From Gallionella capsiferriformans ES-2 (lineage in GTDB: Bacteria; Pseudomonadota; Gammaproteobacteria; Burkholderiales; Gallionellaceae), in contig NC_014394.1 in NCBI RefSeq assembly GCF_000145255.1, positions 310,001 through 374,000 of the forward strand: a stretch of DNA of 64,000 nt, written 5' to 3'. Both the position numbers and the translations under genes were made by a program. Numbering within the stretch: the stretch's first letter is position 1; every line of letters begins with the position of its first letter. Shown in pieces: positions 16,526 through 25,603 of the stretch. Below the pieces are notes generated by a model that was not told the DNA's origin, ran no database searches, and worked only from the letters and a program-made list of their open reading frames with translations.

Positions 16526-16534
16526 TGCTATAAT
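16526..16534 (+). promoter_or_regulatory. Extended -10 promoter directly before kdsD
   Basis: TGCTATAAT is a perfect extended -10 element, and it ends only 5 nt before the kdsD ATG (16540). The predicted start falls at or next to the A of ATG, implying a leaderless or nearly leaderless transcript. No clear -35 box is present, as is common with extended -10 promoters. Confidence 0.65.
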
Positions 16535-16539
16535 GCGGC

Positions 16540-17526
16540 ATGAATAAATTTCTTGCCGATGCGCCGCGCGCGCTTCAACTGGGTCGTCAGGTTCTCGATA
16601 TCGAAGCCGCTGCCGTTCTGGCGTTAAGCCAGCGTCTGGACGACCATTTTTTGCAGGCCTTGGATGTGATTCTGCGTTGTGAAGGTCGTGTGATTGTCAG
16701 CGGTATGGGTAAATCCGGTCATATCGCCCGAAAAATCGCCGCTACCATGTCCAGCACTGGTACGCCCGCTTATTTTGTGCATCCGGGTGAGGCCAGTCAC
16801 GGAGATCTGGGTATGGTCGCAGGTTCGGATGTGTTTATCGCGCTGTCCTATTCGGGAGAGAGTCAGGAGTTGATGACGATCGTGCCTATTATCAAGCGTC
16901 AAGGCGCAAAGCTGATCAGCATGACCGGTAATCCTGCCTCCAGTTTGGCACGCGTGGCTGATGTGCATCTGAACGCCGCGGTCGATAAGGAGGCGTGCCC
17001 GATGGGGTTGGCGCCGACCGCCAGCACGACCGCCTCTTTAGCGCTGGGTGATGCGCTGGCCGTTGCACTGCTTGATGCGAAGGGGTTTAGCGCTGAAAAT
17101 TTTGCCAGATCACATCCGGGCGGTAGTCTGGGGCGGCGTTTGTTGACGCTGGTGCGTGATGTGATGCGCAGTGGTTCGCGTATGCCGTTGGTGCAGGAGG
17201 GTGCGATGTTGAGCGAGGCGCTTTTGGAAATGTCCCGCAAAGGCGTCGGCATGACGGCGATTGTTGATGCGCACGGTGGGGTGCTGGGGATATTTACCGA
17301 CGGCGATTTGCGGCGCACGCTGGAAAAGAAACTGGATTTTAGCAGCACGCCGGTGAAAAGCGTGATGTCCGCCCATCCCCGCTGCATAGGCGAAGAGAGT
17401 CTGGCTGTCGAGGCTGTGCAGTTGATGGAGCAATACAATATCAGTCAAATGCTGGTAGTCAACACTCAGCATCAATTGGTCGGTGCATTGAATATGCACG
17501 ATTTGTTACACGCCAAAGTTATTTAA
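16540..17526 (+). CDS. kdsD: Arabinose 5-phosphate isomerase
   Basis: Converts ribulose 5-phosphate to arabinose 5-phosphate, the first step to Kdo for lipopolysaccharide. 328 residues: SIS domain (SGMGKSGHIARKIAATMSST, then HPGEASHGDLGM) and two C-terminal CBS domains (from about 210). It heads the cluster kdsD-kdsC-lptCAB. There is no ribosome binding site, in keeping with the promoter placed right before the ATG. Confidence 0.95.
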   Translation: MNKFLADAPRALQLGRQVLDIEAAAVLALSQRLDDHFLQALDVILRCEGRVIVSGMGKSGHIARKIAATMSSTGTPAYFVHPGEASHGDLGMVAGSDVFIALSYSGESQELMTIVPIIKRQGAKLISMTGNPASSLARVADVHLNAAVDKEACPMGLAPTASTTASLALGDALAVALLDAKGFSAENFARSHPGGSLGRRLLTLVRDVMRSGSRMPLVQEGAMLSEALLEMSRKGVGMTAIVDAHGGVLGIFTDGDLRRTLEKKLDFSSTPVKSVMSAHPRCIGEESLAVEAVQLMEQYNISQMLVVNTQHQLVGALNMHDLLHAKVI

Positions 17527-17574
17527 CATTGTGGCCACTTGCAGCCCGCTACTTAAAATTCTCAGGAGACCATC

Positions 17575-18093
17575 ATGTTTTTAAGCCGTGCAAAATTGAT
17601 CCGTCTAGTTGCTTTCGATGTGGATGGCGTGATGACCGATGGCGGTTTGTTCCTGTCCGATTCGGGTGAGGAATTTAAACGCTTCAATTCGCTCGATGGT
17701 CACGGCATTAAAATGCTGCGTGCCAGTGGTGTCGAGGTCGCCATCATTACCGGGCGGACTTCGCGTTGCGTGGAAAGACGCGCGCAGAATCTCGGTATTG
17801 CTCATGTGTATCAAGGAGTCGAGCGCAAACTCGAAGCGATGGTCGATTTGCTGGGTAAATTGCAATTGTCCCGTGATGCCGCCGCTTACATGGGGGATGA
17901 TGTCGTTGACCTGTGTGTGATGCGTCATGTGGGACTCGCGATTACCGTTCCTGAGTCGCCACAGTTAGTGCAAGCACATTCGCACTATATGACGAAGCGT
18001 AGCGGTGGTTATGGGGCCGTCCGTGAAGTCTGTGAGTTGATTATGTCAGCGCAGGGTACGCTTGATGCCCAGTTGGCGCCCTATTTGAAATGA
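17575..18093 (+). CDS. kdsC: Kdo 8-phosphate phosphatase
   Basis: HAD-family enzyme releasing phosphate from Kdo-8-P. 172 residues. Nucleophile motif FDVDGVMTDG near residue 15, second motif IITGRTS, and GDDVVDLCVM with the Mg-binding acids. AGGAG precedes ATG 17575. The stop overlaps the lptC start. Confidence 0.95.
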   Translation: MFLSRAKLIRLVAFDVDGVMTDGGLFLSDSGEEFKRFNSLDGHGIKMLRASGVEVAIITGRTSRCVERRAQNLGIAHVYQGVERKLEAMVDLLGKLQLSRDAAAYMGDDVVDLCVMRHVGLAITVPESPQLVQAHSHYMTKRSGGYGAVREVCELIMSAQGTLDAQLAPYLK

Positions 18094-18665
18094 CCGCTGT
18101 CTCCAAGTACCGTTATTGGTTGCCGTTGTTGCCTTTGCTGGCATTGCTGGCGGGAGTTTACTGGCTGGATAAGCAGGTGCAGCAGGAAATTGCTGTGGCT
18201 GCCGGTAATCAGCGGCATGATCCCGATGGTATTATGGACAATTTCCATGCAACTAAAATGGATTTGCAGGGGGTGCCGCGTTTTTTGCTGTCGGCTACAC
18301 AGATGCGGCACTATCCGGATCACGATACCACAGAGCTTGATTTTCCTCGCGTGACGATGCTGTCATCAGAACGTCCGCCTTTGTATGTCAATGGTAATCG
18401 TGGCAATGTTTCAAGCCGTGGCGATGAAGTTTTGTTCCATGAAAATGTCGTTGTGCGGCGAGATGCGGGCGGGGATCAGTCTGCGATGACGCTGAAAACA
18501 GAATATTTGCGCGTCTTGCCGAATCAGGACTGGGTAAATACGGATAGGCCCGTCACCATGTTCAATTTGAACACTACGGTGCATGCGATCGGTCTTGAAA
18601 TGGATAATAAGGCGCGTACTATGAAACTGCTCTCTCAAGTCAGAAGTGAACACCATGTTAAATAA
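18090..18665 (+). CDS. lptC: LPS export protein LptC
   Basis: Bitopic inner-membrane protein linking LptBFG to LptA. 191 residues: N-terminal helix (about 8-26, YWLPLLPLLALLAGVYWL) and a periplasmic beta-jellyroll domain with DFPRVTMLSSERPPLY. The ATG overlaps the kdsC stop (ATGA), and the 3' end overlaps lptA. Confidence 0.92.
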   Translation: MTAVSKYRYWLPLLPLLALLAGVYWLDKQVQQEIAVAAGNQRHDPDGIMDNFHATKMDLQGVPRFLLSATQMRHYPDHDTTELDFPRVTMLSSERPPLYVNGNRGNVSSRGDEVLFHENVVVRRDAGGDQSAMTLKTEYLRVLPNQDWVNTDRPVTMFNLNTTVHAIGLEMDNKARTMKLLSQVRSEHHVK

Positions 18666-19191
18666 ATTATCGTTTATTTTTATGCTGTTAGCCGTCTCCG
18701 TGCCCTGTCAGGCGGAACGAGCCGACCGTGATAAGCCCATTGATATCGATGCGGATCAGGTGATTGTCGATGATGCAAAACAAATCAGTACTTTTACGGG
18801 GCATGTGATTTTGACGCAGGGCACCATGGTGTTTCGCGGTGACAAAATTGTCGTAGTGCAGGATAAGGCTGGATTTCAGCGCGGCACAGCCTATGGGCAC
18901 ACGGCCAGTTTCAGGCAAAAGCGCGAAGGTCTCGATGAATATGTGGAAGGATTTGGCGAGCGCATCGAATACGATACGCGTGCAGATACGGTCGATTTTT
19001 ACATTCAAGCACGGGTCAAGCGTGCGCAGGACGAGGTGCGTGGTGAACACGTGACCTACAATTCAAAAACCGAAATTTTTCAGGCGGACAGCAAAAATGC
19101 CGCAGCGGGTACGCCGGGGCGCGTGCATGCGGTGTTGTTCCCTAAGTCTAAAGAAGGTGCAGAGGCTAAGCCTGCTGCAGAGCGTAAATGA
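18655..19191 (+). CDS. lptA: LPS transport periplasmic protein LptA
   Basis: Forms the periplasmic bridge carrying LPS to the outer membrane. 178 residues from ATG 18655; a signal peptide ends near PCQA. The OstA domain begins [18 protein letters not shown] 18646 would add three residues. It overlaps lptC by 11 nt, and its stop overlaps the lptB ATG. Confidence 0.93.
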   Translation: MLNKLSFIFMLLAVSVPCQAERADRDKPIDIDADQVIVDDAKQISTFTGHVILTQGTMVFRGDKIVVVQDKAGFQRGTAYGHTASFRQKREGLDEYVEGFGERIEYDTRADTVDFYIQARVKRAQDEVRGEHVTYNSKTEIFQADSKNAAAGTPGRVHAVLFPKSKEGAEAKPAAERK

Positions 19192-19910
19192 GCGAGTTGC
19201 GTGCGGTCGCATTAAAGAAAAAGTATGGATTGCGCACGGTGGTGCATGATGCGTCATTGTCGGTAAAAAGCGGTGAGGTTGTCGGATTGCTGGGCCCTAA
19301 TGGTGCAGGAAAAACGACCTCCTTTTACATGATCGTGGGGCTTGTCGCTGCCGACGGTGGAAAAATTACCATCGATGATCAGGATATTACTCATCTGCCT
19401 ATCCATCGGCGTGCACGACTGGGTTTGGGGTATCTGCCACAGGAGGCGTCTATTTTTAGGCGCATGACCGTTGCGCAAAATATTCAGGCCGTGCTGGAAT
19501 TGCAGGATTTGTCTGATGAGGAAATCGAGCGTCGCTTAGAGGAATTGCTACACGATCTGCATATTCAGGGAATAAGAAACAATCCGGCGATCAGTCTGTC
19601 TGGCGGCGAGCGGCGCCGGGTAGAAATTGCCCGCGCACTGGCAACCAATCCGCGTTTTATTCTGCTTGATGAGCCGTTTGCAGGGGTCGATCCGATTGCG
19701 GTGCTGGATATTCAGAAAATTATCCGTTTCCTCAAAGAGCGCAATATCGGCGTGCTAATTACCGATCACAACGTGCGGGAAACACTGGGTATTTGCGATC
19801 GCGCCTACATCATTAACGCAGGAGCCGTGATGGCCGAAGGCAAACCGGATGAAATCATCTACAATGAAGGTGTGCGCAAAGTCTATCTGGGTGAAAACTT
19901 CAAGCTTTGA
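19188..19910 (+). CDS. lptB: LPS export ABC transporter ATPase LptB
   Basis: ATPase powering LPS extraction from the inner membrane. 240 residues: Walker [11 protein letters not shown]-loop [10 protein letters not shown], signature [15 protein letters not shown], Walker [14 protein letters not shown] and the H-loop ITDHNVRET. It overlaps lptA by four bases (ATGA). Confidence 0.97.
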   Translation: MSELRAVALKKKYGLRTVVHDASLSVKSGEVVGLLGPNGAGKTTSFYMIVGLVAADGGKITIDDQDITHLPIHRRARLGLGYLPQEASIFRRMTVAQNIQAVLELQDLSDEEIERRLEELLHDLHIQGIRNNPAISLSGGERRRVEIARALATNPRFILLDEPFAGVDPIAVLDIQKIIRFLKERNIGVLITDHNVRETLGICDRAYIINAGAVMAEGKPDEIIYNEGVRKVYLGENFKL

Positions 19911-19953
19911 GGTGATTTGGGTAGAATGATCGCGGATATTGAATAATTAAGTA

Positions 19954-21351
19954 ATGAAAGCCTCTCTACAACTTCGCATGTCTCAGCAACTGACGCTCAC
20001 GCCTCAGTTGCAACAATCCATTCGCCTACTTCAGCTCTCTACGCTGGATATGCAACAGGAAATTGATCGGATGCTCGATGAAAATCCGATGCTGGAATTG
20101 GGTGATGAGTCCGTATACCACGCATTATCAGGCGAGCCTGTTCGTGAAGATCATGCACAGGTGGATAATGCCGAATCGGAACGCGGCGAGGCTGAGCCGT
20201 TTGAGTGGAATGCAGAGACGCGTGGCGCTGATGATGAAAGCGACGCCTATCCCGAACAGGCGGCGCTGCAGGCCAGCATGCGGGAGTATTTGCACAGCCA
20301 GTTGTCAGTGAGTCAACTGGATAGCCGGGATAGGCTGGTGATCGGGATGCTGATCGATGCGCTCGATGAAAATGGTTACATGTTGCAGGATTTGGCGGAA
20401 TTGGCCGGGTTGTTGCCGGCGGAACTGGAGTTGACGCTAGATGATCTTGAAACGGCGCTCGTTCAGTTGCAGTATCTTGATCGTCCGGGGCTTGGGGCGC
20501 GGACGTTAAGTGAATGTCTGGCGTTGCAGTTGAAGGCGTTGCCAGAGCAGACGCCGGGGCGTGATTTGGCGATGAGCCTGGTGAACGGGAATCTTGATCT
20601 GCTGGCCGCACACGATTTTTCCAAAATTAAAAAACTGCTGCGTTGCTCCGATGCCAGTTTGCGTGTGGCACAGGAATTGATTGTCAGCCTGAACCCTAAG
20701 CCCGGTTGCGAGTTTGACCGCAGCGTTGCCGATTACGTTGTGCCGGATGTGATTGTCGAGCAGCACAAGGGTAAATGGCGCGCTAGGCTGAATGCCGATG
20801 CGATGCCTCGCCTGCGCGTCAATCAGATGTATGCGAATATTTTGCAGCAGCGCGATGATAAATCGGGTGCGCCGCTGGTGTCGCAATTGCAGGAAGCGAG
20901 CTGGCTGATTAAGAGTCTGCGGCAGCGTTTTGATACTATATTGCGGGTCGCGCAGGCGATTGTCGATCGGCAGGGGGCTTTTCTTGAACACGGTGACATC
21001 GCCATGCGCCCGCTGGTATTGCGCGAAATAGCCGATGTGCTTGAGATGCACGAGTCAACTGTTTCACGCGGTACGACGCAAAAGTTTATGCGTACGCCGC
21101 GTGGCATTTATGAATTTAAATATTTCTTTGGCAGCGGTCTGGTCACGGAAAGTGGCGGCGTCTGTTCTTCTGCCGCAATACGCGAACTGATTAAACAACT
21201 GGTCGGCGGTGAAGATACAAGCAAGCCACTAACGGACGGCCGAATGTCAGAAATCTTGGCGCAGCAGGGCATAGTCGTCGCCCGACGCACCATAGCAAAG
21301 TATCGGGAAGCGTTGCATATACTCCCGGTGAATCTCCGTAAATCACTCTAA
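19954..21351 (+). CDS. rpoN: RNA polymerase sigma-54 factor
   Basis: Alternative sigma factor needing AAA+ activators. 465 residues: Gln-rich region I (LTPQLQQSIRLLQLSTLDMQ), acidic region II, core-binding and HTH domain (DVLEMHESTVSRGTTQKF), and the RpoN box ARRTIAKYRE close to the end. Standard length. Followed closely by hpf and ptsN, the usual arrangement. Confidence 0.97.
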   Translation: MKASLQLRMSQQLTLTPQLQQSIRLLQLSTLDMQQEIDRMLDENPMLELGDESVYHALSGEPVREDHAQVDNAESERGEAEPFEWNAETRGADDESDAYPEQAALQASMREYLHSQLSVSQLDSRDRLVIGMLIDALDENGYMLQDLAELAGLLPAELELTLDDLETALVQLQYLDRPGLGARTLSECLALQLKALPEQTPGRDLAMSLVNGNLDLLAAHDFSKIKKLLRCSDASLRVAQELIVSLNPKPGCEFDRSVADYVVPDVIVEQHKGKWRARLNADAMPRLRVNQMYANILQQRDDKSGAPLVSQLQEASWLIKSLRQRFDTILRVAQAIVDRQGAFLEHGDIAMRPLVLREIADVLEMHESTVSRGTTQKFMRTPRGIYEFKYFFGSGLVTESGGVCSSAAIRELIKQLVGGEDTSKPLTDGRMSEILAQQGIVVARRTIAKYREALHILPVNLRKSL

Positions 21352-21366
21352 AACAAGGAGCATAAA

Positions 21367-21687
21367 ATGAACCTCCATATAACCGGACACCACCTGGAAA
21401 TCACACCTGCCATTCGCGAGTATGCGACGGGTAAGTTTAGCAAAATCAAACGTCATTTTGACAATGTGCTGGATGTGAACATCATTCTTTCGGTTGATAA
21501 GCTTAAACAAAAAGCGGAAGCGACCGTTCATATCAGCGGCAAGAATGTATTTGTCGAATGCGAAGATGAAAACCTGTATGCTGCCATCGATGCGCTGGTT
21601 GATAAGCTGGATCGTCAGGTGATCAAGCATAAGGAAAAGCTGGCTGATCGTCGTCACGATGAAACCCAGGTTGCAGCAGAAGAGTAG
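21367..21687 (+). CDS. hpf: Ribosome hibernation promoting factor, short form
   Basis: 106 residues with the N-terminal S30AE domain only (MNLHITGHHLEITPAIREY). Short HPF promotes 100S ribosome dimers in stationary phase together with RMF in gammaproteobacteria. AAGGAG precedes the ATG. It sits between rpoN and ptsN, as in most proteobacteria. Confidence 0.94.
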   Translation: MNLHITGHHLEITPAIREYATGKFSKIKRHFDNVLDVNIILSVDKLKQKAEATVHISGKNVFVECEDENLYAAIDALVDKLDRQVIKHKEKLADRRHDETQVAAEE

Positions 21688-21730
21688 AACACCACGGGCG
21701 GCATGATTGCCGCCCATTGTTTAAGGCGCG

Positions 21731-22198
21731 ATGACGATGAACTTGATCAGCAAAATCTTCTCCCCAGGCAATATTCTGCTGGATTCCGAATCCACCAGCA
21801 AAAAACGCGTCTTTGAACGCGTCGGTATGCTGTTTGAAAATGAGATGCAAATTGGGCGCAGTCAGGTTTTTGACAGCCTGTTTGCGCGTGAGAAGCTGGG
21901 TTCAACAGGACTGGGGCAGGGGGTTGCGATACCGCATGGACGAATTCCAAAATTGCGGGATGCGACGGCAGCGTTTGTCAGAACGACACACCCTATCCCT
22001 TTTGATGCGCCGGACGGGCAGCCTGTCACACTGATTTTTGTGTTGCTGGTTCCGGAATTGGCGACGGACTTGCATTTACAGTTGTTAGGAGAATTGGCGC
22101 AGATGTTCAGTGATGCCCAATTTCGAGAGCGATTGACGGCTTGTGACGATCCCGCCTGCATTTACCAAATGTTTGCTGAATGGGACAGTGCTGCATGA
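21731..22198 (+). CDS. ptsN: Nitrogen-regulatory PTS IIA protein
   Basis: EIIA-Ntr, a phosphocarrier of the regulatory PTS. 155 residues; the phosphorylated His lies in GVAIPHGRI (about residue 70). A second in-frame ATG at 21737 is equally possible as start. The stop overlaps the hprK start. Confidence 0.93.
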   Translation: MTMNLISKIFSPGNILLDSESTSKKRVFERVGMLFENEMQIGRSQVFDSLFAREKLGSTGLGQGVAIPHGRIPKLRDATAAFVRTTHPIPFDAPDGQPVTLIFVLLVPELATDLHLQLLGELAQMFSDAQFRERLTACDDPACIYQMFAEWDSAA

Positions 22199-23133
22199 GT
22201 CAGGTCAATATCCGGCAATTGTTTGAAGACAAACAAGTCAGGCTGGAACTTAGGCGCGTTGCAGGCACCGATGGTGTAGACAGAATTATTGATAGCGAAG
22301 CCGTAGAGGCTTCTAATCGCGAAATGGTCGGACATCTTAGTCTGATCCATCCGAGTTGGGTTCAGGTATTGAGTGCGGCGGAGCTCGATTATCTTCGCAA
22401 TCTGAGTCTCGATGAACGCAATCTGGCGTTTGAACAAATAGAACAAAATGGCACAACATGCCTGATCGTGGCGGGCGATAACGAAATTCCGCCTGAGTTG
22501 ATGGTGTTTGCCAATCGCTCCAGTATTCCTCTCTTCTCATCTTCCAAGCCCAGCGTACATCTGATGTGGCTGATCCGGCACTATCTGGCTAAGGAATTGG
22601 CCGAATCGACGACGCGCCACGGTGTATTTCTCGATGTGCTGGGTGTCGGGGTGATGATTACCGGCGAGAGTGCGGTCGGCAAGAGCGAGTTGGGGCTCGA
22701 ACTGATTACGCGCGGTAGCGGGCTGGTTGCCGACGATGTGGTTGAACTGCATCGCATCGCCCCCGATACACTAGAAGGTCGCTGTCCGGAATTGTTACGC
22801 GATTTTCTTGAGGTGCGCGGTCTAGGGATGCTAAATATACGCACCATGTTCGGTGAAACCGCGGTGCGTCGCAAAAAGAGTCTCAAGTTGATTGTGCATT
22901 TGCATCGCTCGCAAGATGGTGAACTGTCGCAAATGGAGCGTCTGCCGCTGGTGGCGACCCATCAGGAAATTATCGGCGTGAAAATTAACACAGTGAACAT
23001 TCCCGTGGTGGCAGGGCGAAATTTGGCGGTGCTGGTTGAAGCTGCTGCGCGTAATTTTGTATTGCAACAACGCGGAATTAATACCATGCAGGAATTTATC
23101 AGCCGGCATGATCAGATGTTGGCAGGAGGCTGA
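22195..23133 (+). CDS. hprK: HPr kinase/phosphorylase
   Basis: Phosphorylates and dephosphorylates HPr on serine. 312 residues: N-terminal Hpr_kinase_N domain, Walker [15 protein letters not shown] (about 160), [11 protein letters not shown], and the family signature [10 protein letters not shown]. The ATG overlaps the ptsN stop (ATGA), which excludes the upstream in-frame ATG at 22180. Confidence 0.96.
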   Translation: MSQVNIRQLFEDKQVRLELRRVAGTDGVDRIIDSEAVEASNREMVGHLSLIHPSWVQVLSAAELDYLRNLSLDERNLAFEQIEQNGTTCLIVAGDNEIPPELMVFANRSSIPLFSSSKPSVHLMWLIRHYLAKELAESTTRHGVFLDVLGVGVMITGESAVGKSELGLELITRGSGLVADDVVELHRIAPDTLEGRCPELLRDFLEVRGLGMLNIRTMFGETAVRRKKSLKLIVHLHRSQDGELSQMERLPLVATHQEIIGVKINTVNIPVVAGRNLAVLVEAAARNFVLQQRGINTMQEFISRHDQMLAGG

Positions 23134-23135
23134 CG

Positions 23136-23972
23136 ATGCAGCTATTCTTATTAAGCGGTCTGTCAGGTTCGGGTAAAAGTGTGGCACTCAAGGTGCTCGA
23201 AGACAACGGATTTTATTGCGTTGACAATCTGCCGGCCGAATTGCTCAAGGGCTTGATTGAGTATTTGTTGTCGGCAGGCTATGACAAAATGGCCGTCAGC
23301 ATCGATGTGCGTAGCGCCAACAGCGTGCAACGATTGCCTGAAATATTGCTGCATTTGATGCAAAAAGATCTGGCGGTGCATGTGCTGTTTCTCGATGCCA
23401 AGTCGGATACGCTGGTGAAGCGTTTTTCCGAAACGCGTCGCATGCATCCTTTGAGTGACGGGGTGCGGACATTGCCTGAATGTGTTGAGTGTGAGCGCGA
23501 GTTACTCTCTGAAATCAGCAATATTGGTCATCACATCGATACCAGCGAGCTGGGCGCTAACGCCTTGCGCGCCTGGATCAAGCAGTTCATCAAATTAGAT
23601 CGCGCACGCATGACGCTTTTATTCGAGTCTTTCGGATTTAAGCACGGCATTCCGCTTGATGCTGACTATGTGTTTGATGTGCGCTGTCTGCCCAACCCGT
23701 TTTATGATCCGTTGCTGCGTTCTTTGACCGGTCGCGATGCGCCGGTGATCGAATTTCTTGAAAATACTCCGGCTACTCAGGAGATGTTTGCCGACATCAG
23801 CCGCTTTGTCGAGCGTTGGCTGCCTCATTTTATTGCCGATAATCGCAGCTATTTAACTATTGCGATCGGCTGTACCGGCGGCCAGCATCGCTCGGTTTAT
23901 ATCAGCGAGAAACTGAGCCGTCATTTTCAGTCTCAGCAGCAGGTTTTGTTGCGCCACCGCGAACTCTCCTGA
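23136..23972 (+). CDS. rapZ: RNase adapter protein RapZ
   Basis: Nucleotide-binding protein; in E. coli it guides RNase E to the sRNA GlmZ and so controls amino-sugar synthesis. 278 residues: Walker [24 protein letters not shown], and the C-terminal [14 protein letters not shown]. Two bases after hprK. Confidence 0.95.
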   Translation: MQLFLLSGLSGSGKSVALKVLEDNGFYCVDNLPAELLKGLIEYLLSAGYDKMAVSIDVRSANSVQRLPEILLHLMQKDLAVHVLFLDAKSDTLVKRFSETRRMHPLSDGVRTLPECVECERELLSEISNIGHHIDTSELGANALRAWIKQFIKLDRARMTLLFESFGFKHGIPLDADYVFDVRCLPNPFYDPLLRSLTGRDAPVIEFLENTPATQEMFADISRFVERWLPHFIADNRSYLTIAIGCTGGQHRSVYISEKLSRHFQSQQQVLLRHRELS

Positions 23973-23976
23973 CGCC

Positions 23977-24357
23977 ATGTCACCGCTTGCATTAGATCAC
24001 ATCAGGCCGGGTGACTGGCTGACGCTGATTCTGGGTGCGGGCAGTGTGGTGTTGCTTGCACTGATGTTCTGGTCGGGCGAAATAGCCGATAAGGCCATCA
24101 TACGCAGCGGCGGAAAGCTGTTTCGTGAGGTGTCCTTGTCGCGCAACCAGCAAATAGCAGTGCCAGGCCCCCTAGGTGTCAGCCTGATATCGATAGAAAA
24201 TCGCAAAGTACGTATCGCAAAAGATCCCGGTCCGCGCCAGTACTGCGTACGTCAGGGCTGGTTGCAACAGGCTGGCGAAATTGCGCTGTGCCTGCCCAAT
24301 CAGGTGAGCGTCGAACTGGTCGGAAGTCACAAACGATATGACAGTCTTAATTACTGA
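23977..24357 (+). CDS. NusG domain II-type membrane-anchored protein
   Basis: 126 residues: one N-terminal helix (about 15-32) and a stand-alone NusG-domain-II-like fold outside the membrane, ending in the family-typical RKVRIAKDPGPRQYCVRQGWL...GEIALCLPNQVSV pattern (Cys 93 and 107 or so). Such proteins are usually encoded next to a Gx-type membrane protein, as here. It starts 4 nt after rapZ. Role unproven; links to flavin-based or extracellular electron transfer are known for similar pairs in Firmicutes (recalled, not checked). Confidence 0.75.
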   Translation: MSPLALDHIRPGDWLTLILGAGSVVLLALMFWSGEIADKAIIRSGGKLFREVSLSRNQQIAVPGPLGVSLISIENRKVRIAKDPGPRQYCVRQGWLQQAGEIALCLPNQVSVELVGSHKRYDSLNY

Positions 24358-24358
24358 A

Positions 24359-24955
24359 ATGCAGGATCGAGGATCGGGGATTGAGAATCGGGAAGAAGCC
24401 ACAGCTCCAAATTCGGTGTACAACTCAATCCTTCCTCCTCAATCCTCAATCCTCTTAAACACCACTGCAGAGGATCACCATGTCGCGCGGATGGCTGCGG
24501 TGGCGCTGGGGCTGACGATACTGGAAGGCGCGATTCCATCGCCTCTACCCGGAGTTAAGCCCGGACTTGCCAATATTGTCACCCTGATTGTGCTGGCACG
24601 TTACGGCTGGCGCACGGCAGCATGGGTCTCGTTGTTGCGGGTGTTCGCAGGCAGTTTGTTATTCGGCAATTTTTTAACACCGGGATTTTTTCTGAGTTTG
24701 ACAGGCGCGCTGCTGAGCCTGCTGGCGCTGGCGCTGGCGCAACACCTGCCATCACGCTGGTTTGGTCCTGTCACGCACAGCATATGCGCGGCCTTTGCGC
24801 ACATTGCAGGACAGATGGCGCTGGTCTATCTGTGGTTGATCCCGCATGCGGGTATTGCCTACCTGATTCCCCTTTTTGCCGCCGCCGCACTGGTGTTCGG
24901 TGCTGTGAACGGGCTGATTGCGGCCCGTTTCATGGATAATGCAGAAACTAAATAG
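24359..24955 (+). CDS. Gx transporter-family membrane protein with repeat-derived N-terminus
   Basis: Homology to the Gx/heptaprenyl-diphosphate-synthase-component-I-like family begins at about residue 36 (TAEDHHVARMAAVAL, then SPLPGVKPGLANIVTL). About five membrane helices. The first 33 or so residues are encoded by a heptamer repeat element, giving low-complexity sequence. ATG 24359 is two nt after the upstream stop; GTG 24416 is the other choice. ATG 24491 would cut into the conserved part. Probably works with the NusG-II protein upstream; substrate unknown. Confidence 0.75.
   Translation: MQDRGSGIENREEATAPNSVYNSILPPQSSILLNTTAEDHHVARMAAVALGLTILEGAIPSPLPGVKPGLANIVTLIVLARYGWRTAAWVSLLRVFAGSLLFGNFLTPGFFLSLTGALLSLLALALAQHLPSRWFGPVTHSICAAFAHIAGQMALVYLWLIPHAGIAYLIPLFAAAALVFGAVNGLIAARFMDNAETK
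24364..24454. repeat. Heptamer-phased inverted repeat element A
   Basis: The left arm is five heptamers in register that vary around GGATTGA (24364-24398). The right arm has four units varying around CTCAATC, the complement of the same unit (24424-24454). The arms flank a unique centre of 25 nt. The element lies inside the 5' end of the Gx-family gene and shares arm units and part of its centre (CGGTGT) with element B. Confidence 0.85.
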
Positions 24956-24970
24956 TCTGGAGTGTCTGTT

Positions 24971-25603
24971 GTGAAAACGATTAATCTTGCCTTTACCGGC
25001 GCATCGGGGATGCCTTACGGGATGCGTCTGCTCGAATGTCTGTTGAAAAGCGGACAGCGCGTGCATCTGGTGTATTCACAGGCGGCGCAGATCGTCGCCA
25101 AACAGGAAATGGGGTTGGTGTTGTCCAGTCGTCCGCCGGAAGCTGCGCGCGTGTTGCGTGAGCGCATGGGGGAATTTAGCGGCGAGTTACAGGTGTTCGG
25201 GCGCGATGACTGGTATGCACCGATGGCCTCGGGTTCCAATCCGGGTGATGCGATGGTGATTTGCCCCTGCACGATGGGCACGCTGGCTAAAGTAGCCTGC
25301 GGGATCAGCGATGATTTGATCGCGCGTGCGGCGGATGTGATGCTCAAGGAAAAACGCACCTTAATTCTGGCTCCGCGTGAAATGCCTTTTTCCGTCATTC
25401 ATCTGGAAAATATGCTCAAACTCGCCCAAGCAGGTGCGGTCATCATGCCGCCCAATCCCGGCTTTTATTATCAGCCACAAAATGTACAGGATATGGTGGA
25501 TTTTGTGGTCGCACGTATTCTGGATCATCTGGGGGTCACCAATACACTGATGCCAAGATGGGGTGCATGTGTGCCTGAAAATGATTCGGAGGGATTGCGT
25601 TGA
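24971..25603 (+). CDS. ubiX: Flavin prenyltransferase UbiX
   Basis: Makes prenylated FMN, the cofactor of UbiD decarboxylases in ubiquinone synthesis. 210 residues: AFTGASGMPYGMRLLE at the N-terminus, VICPCTMGTLAKVACGISDDLIARAADV and the REMPFSVIHLENM region. GTG 24971 is preferred because GGAG (24959-24962) is 8 nt upstream; GTG 24962 overlaps that site. Confidence 0.94.
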   Translation: MKTINLAFTGASGMPYGMRLLECLLKSGQRVHLVYSQAAQIVAKQEMGLVLSSRPPEAARVLRERMGEFSGELQVFGRDDWYAPMASGSNPGDAMVICPCTMGTLAKVACGISDDLIARAADVMLKEKRTLILAPREMPFSVIHLENMLKLAQAGAVIMPPNPGFYYQPQNVQDMVDFVVARILDHLGVTNTLMPRWGACVPENDSEGLR

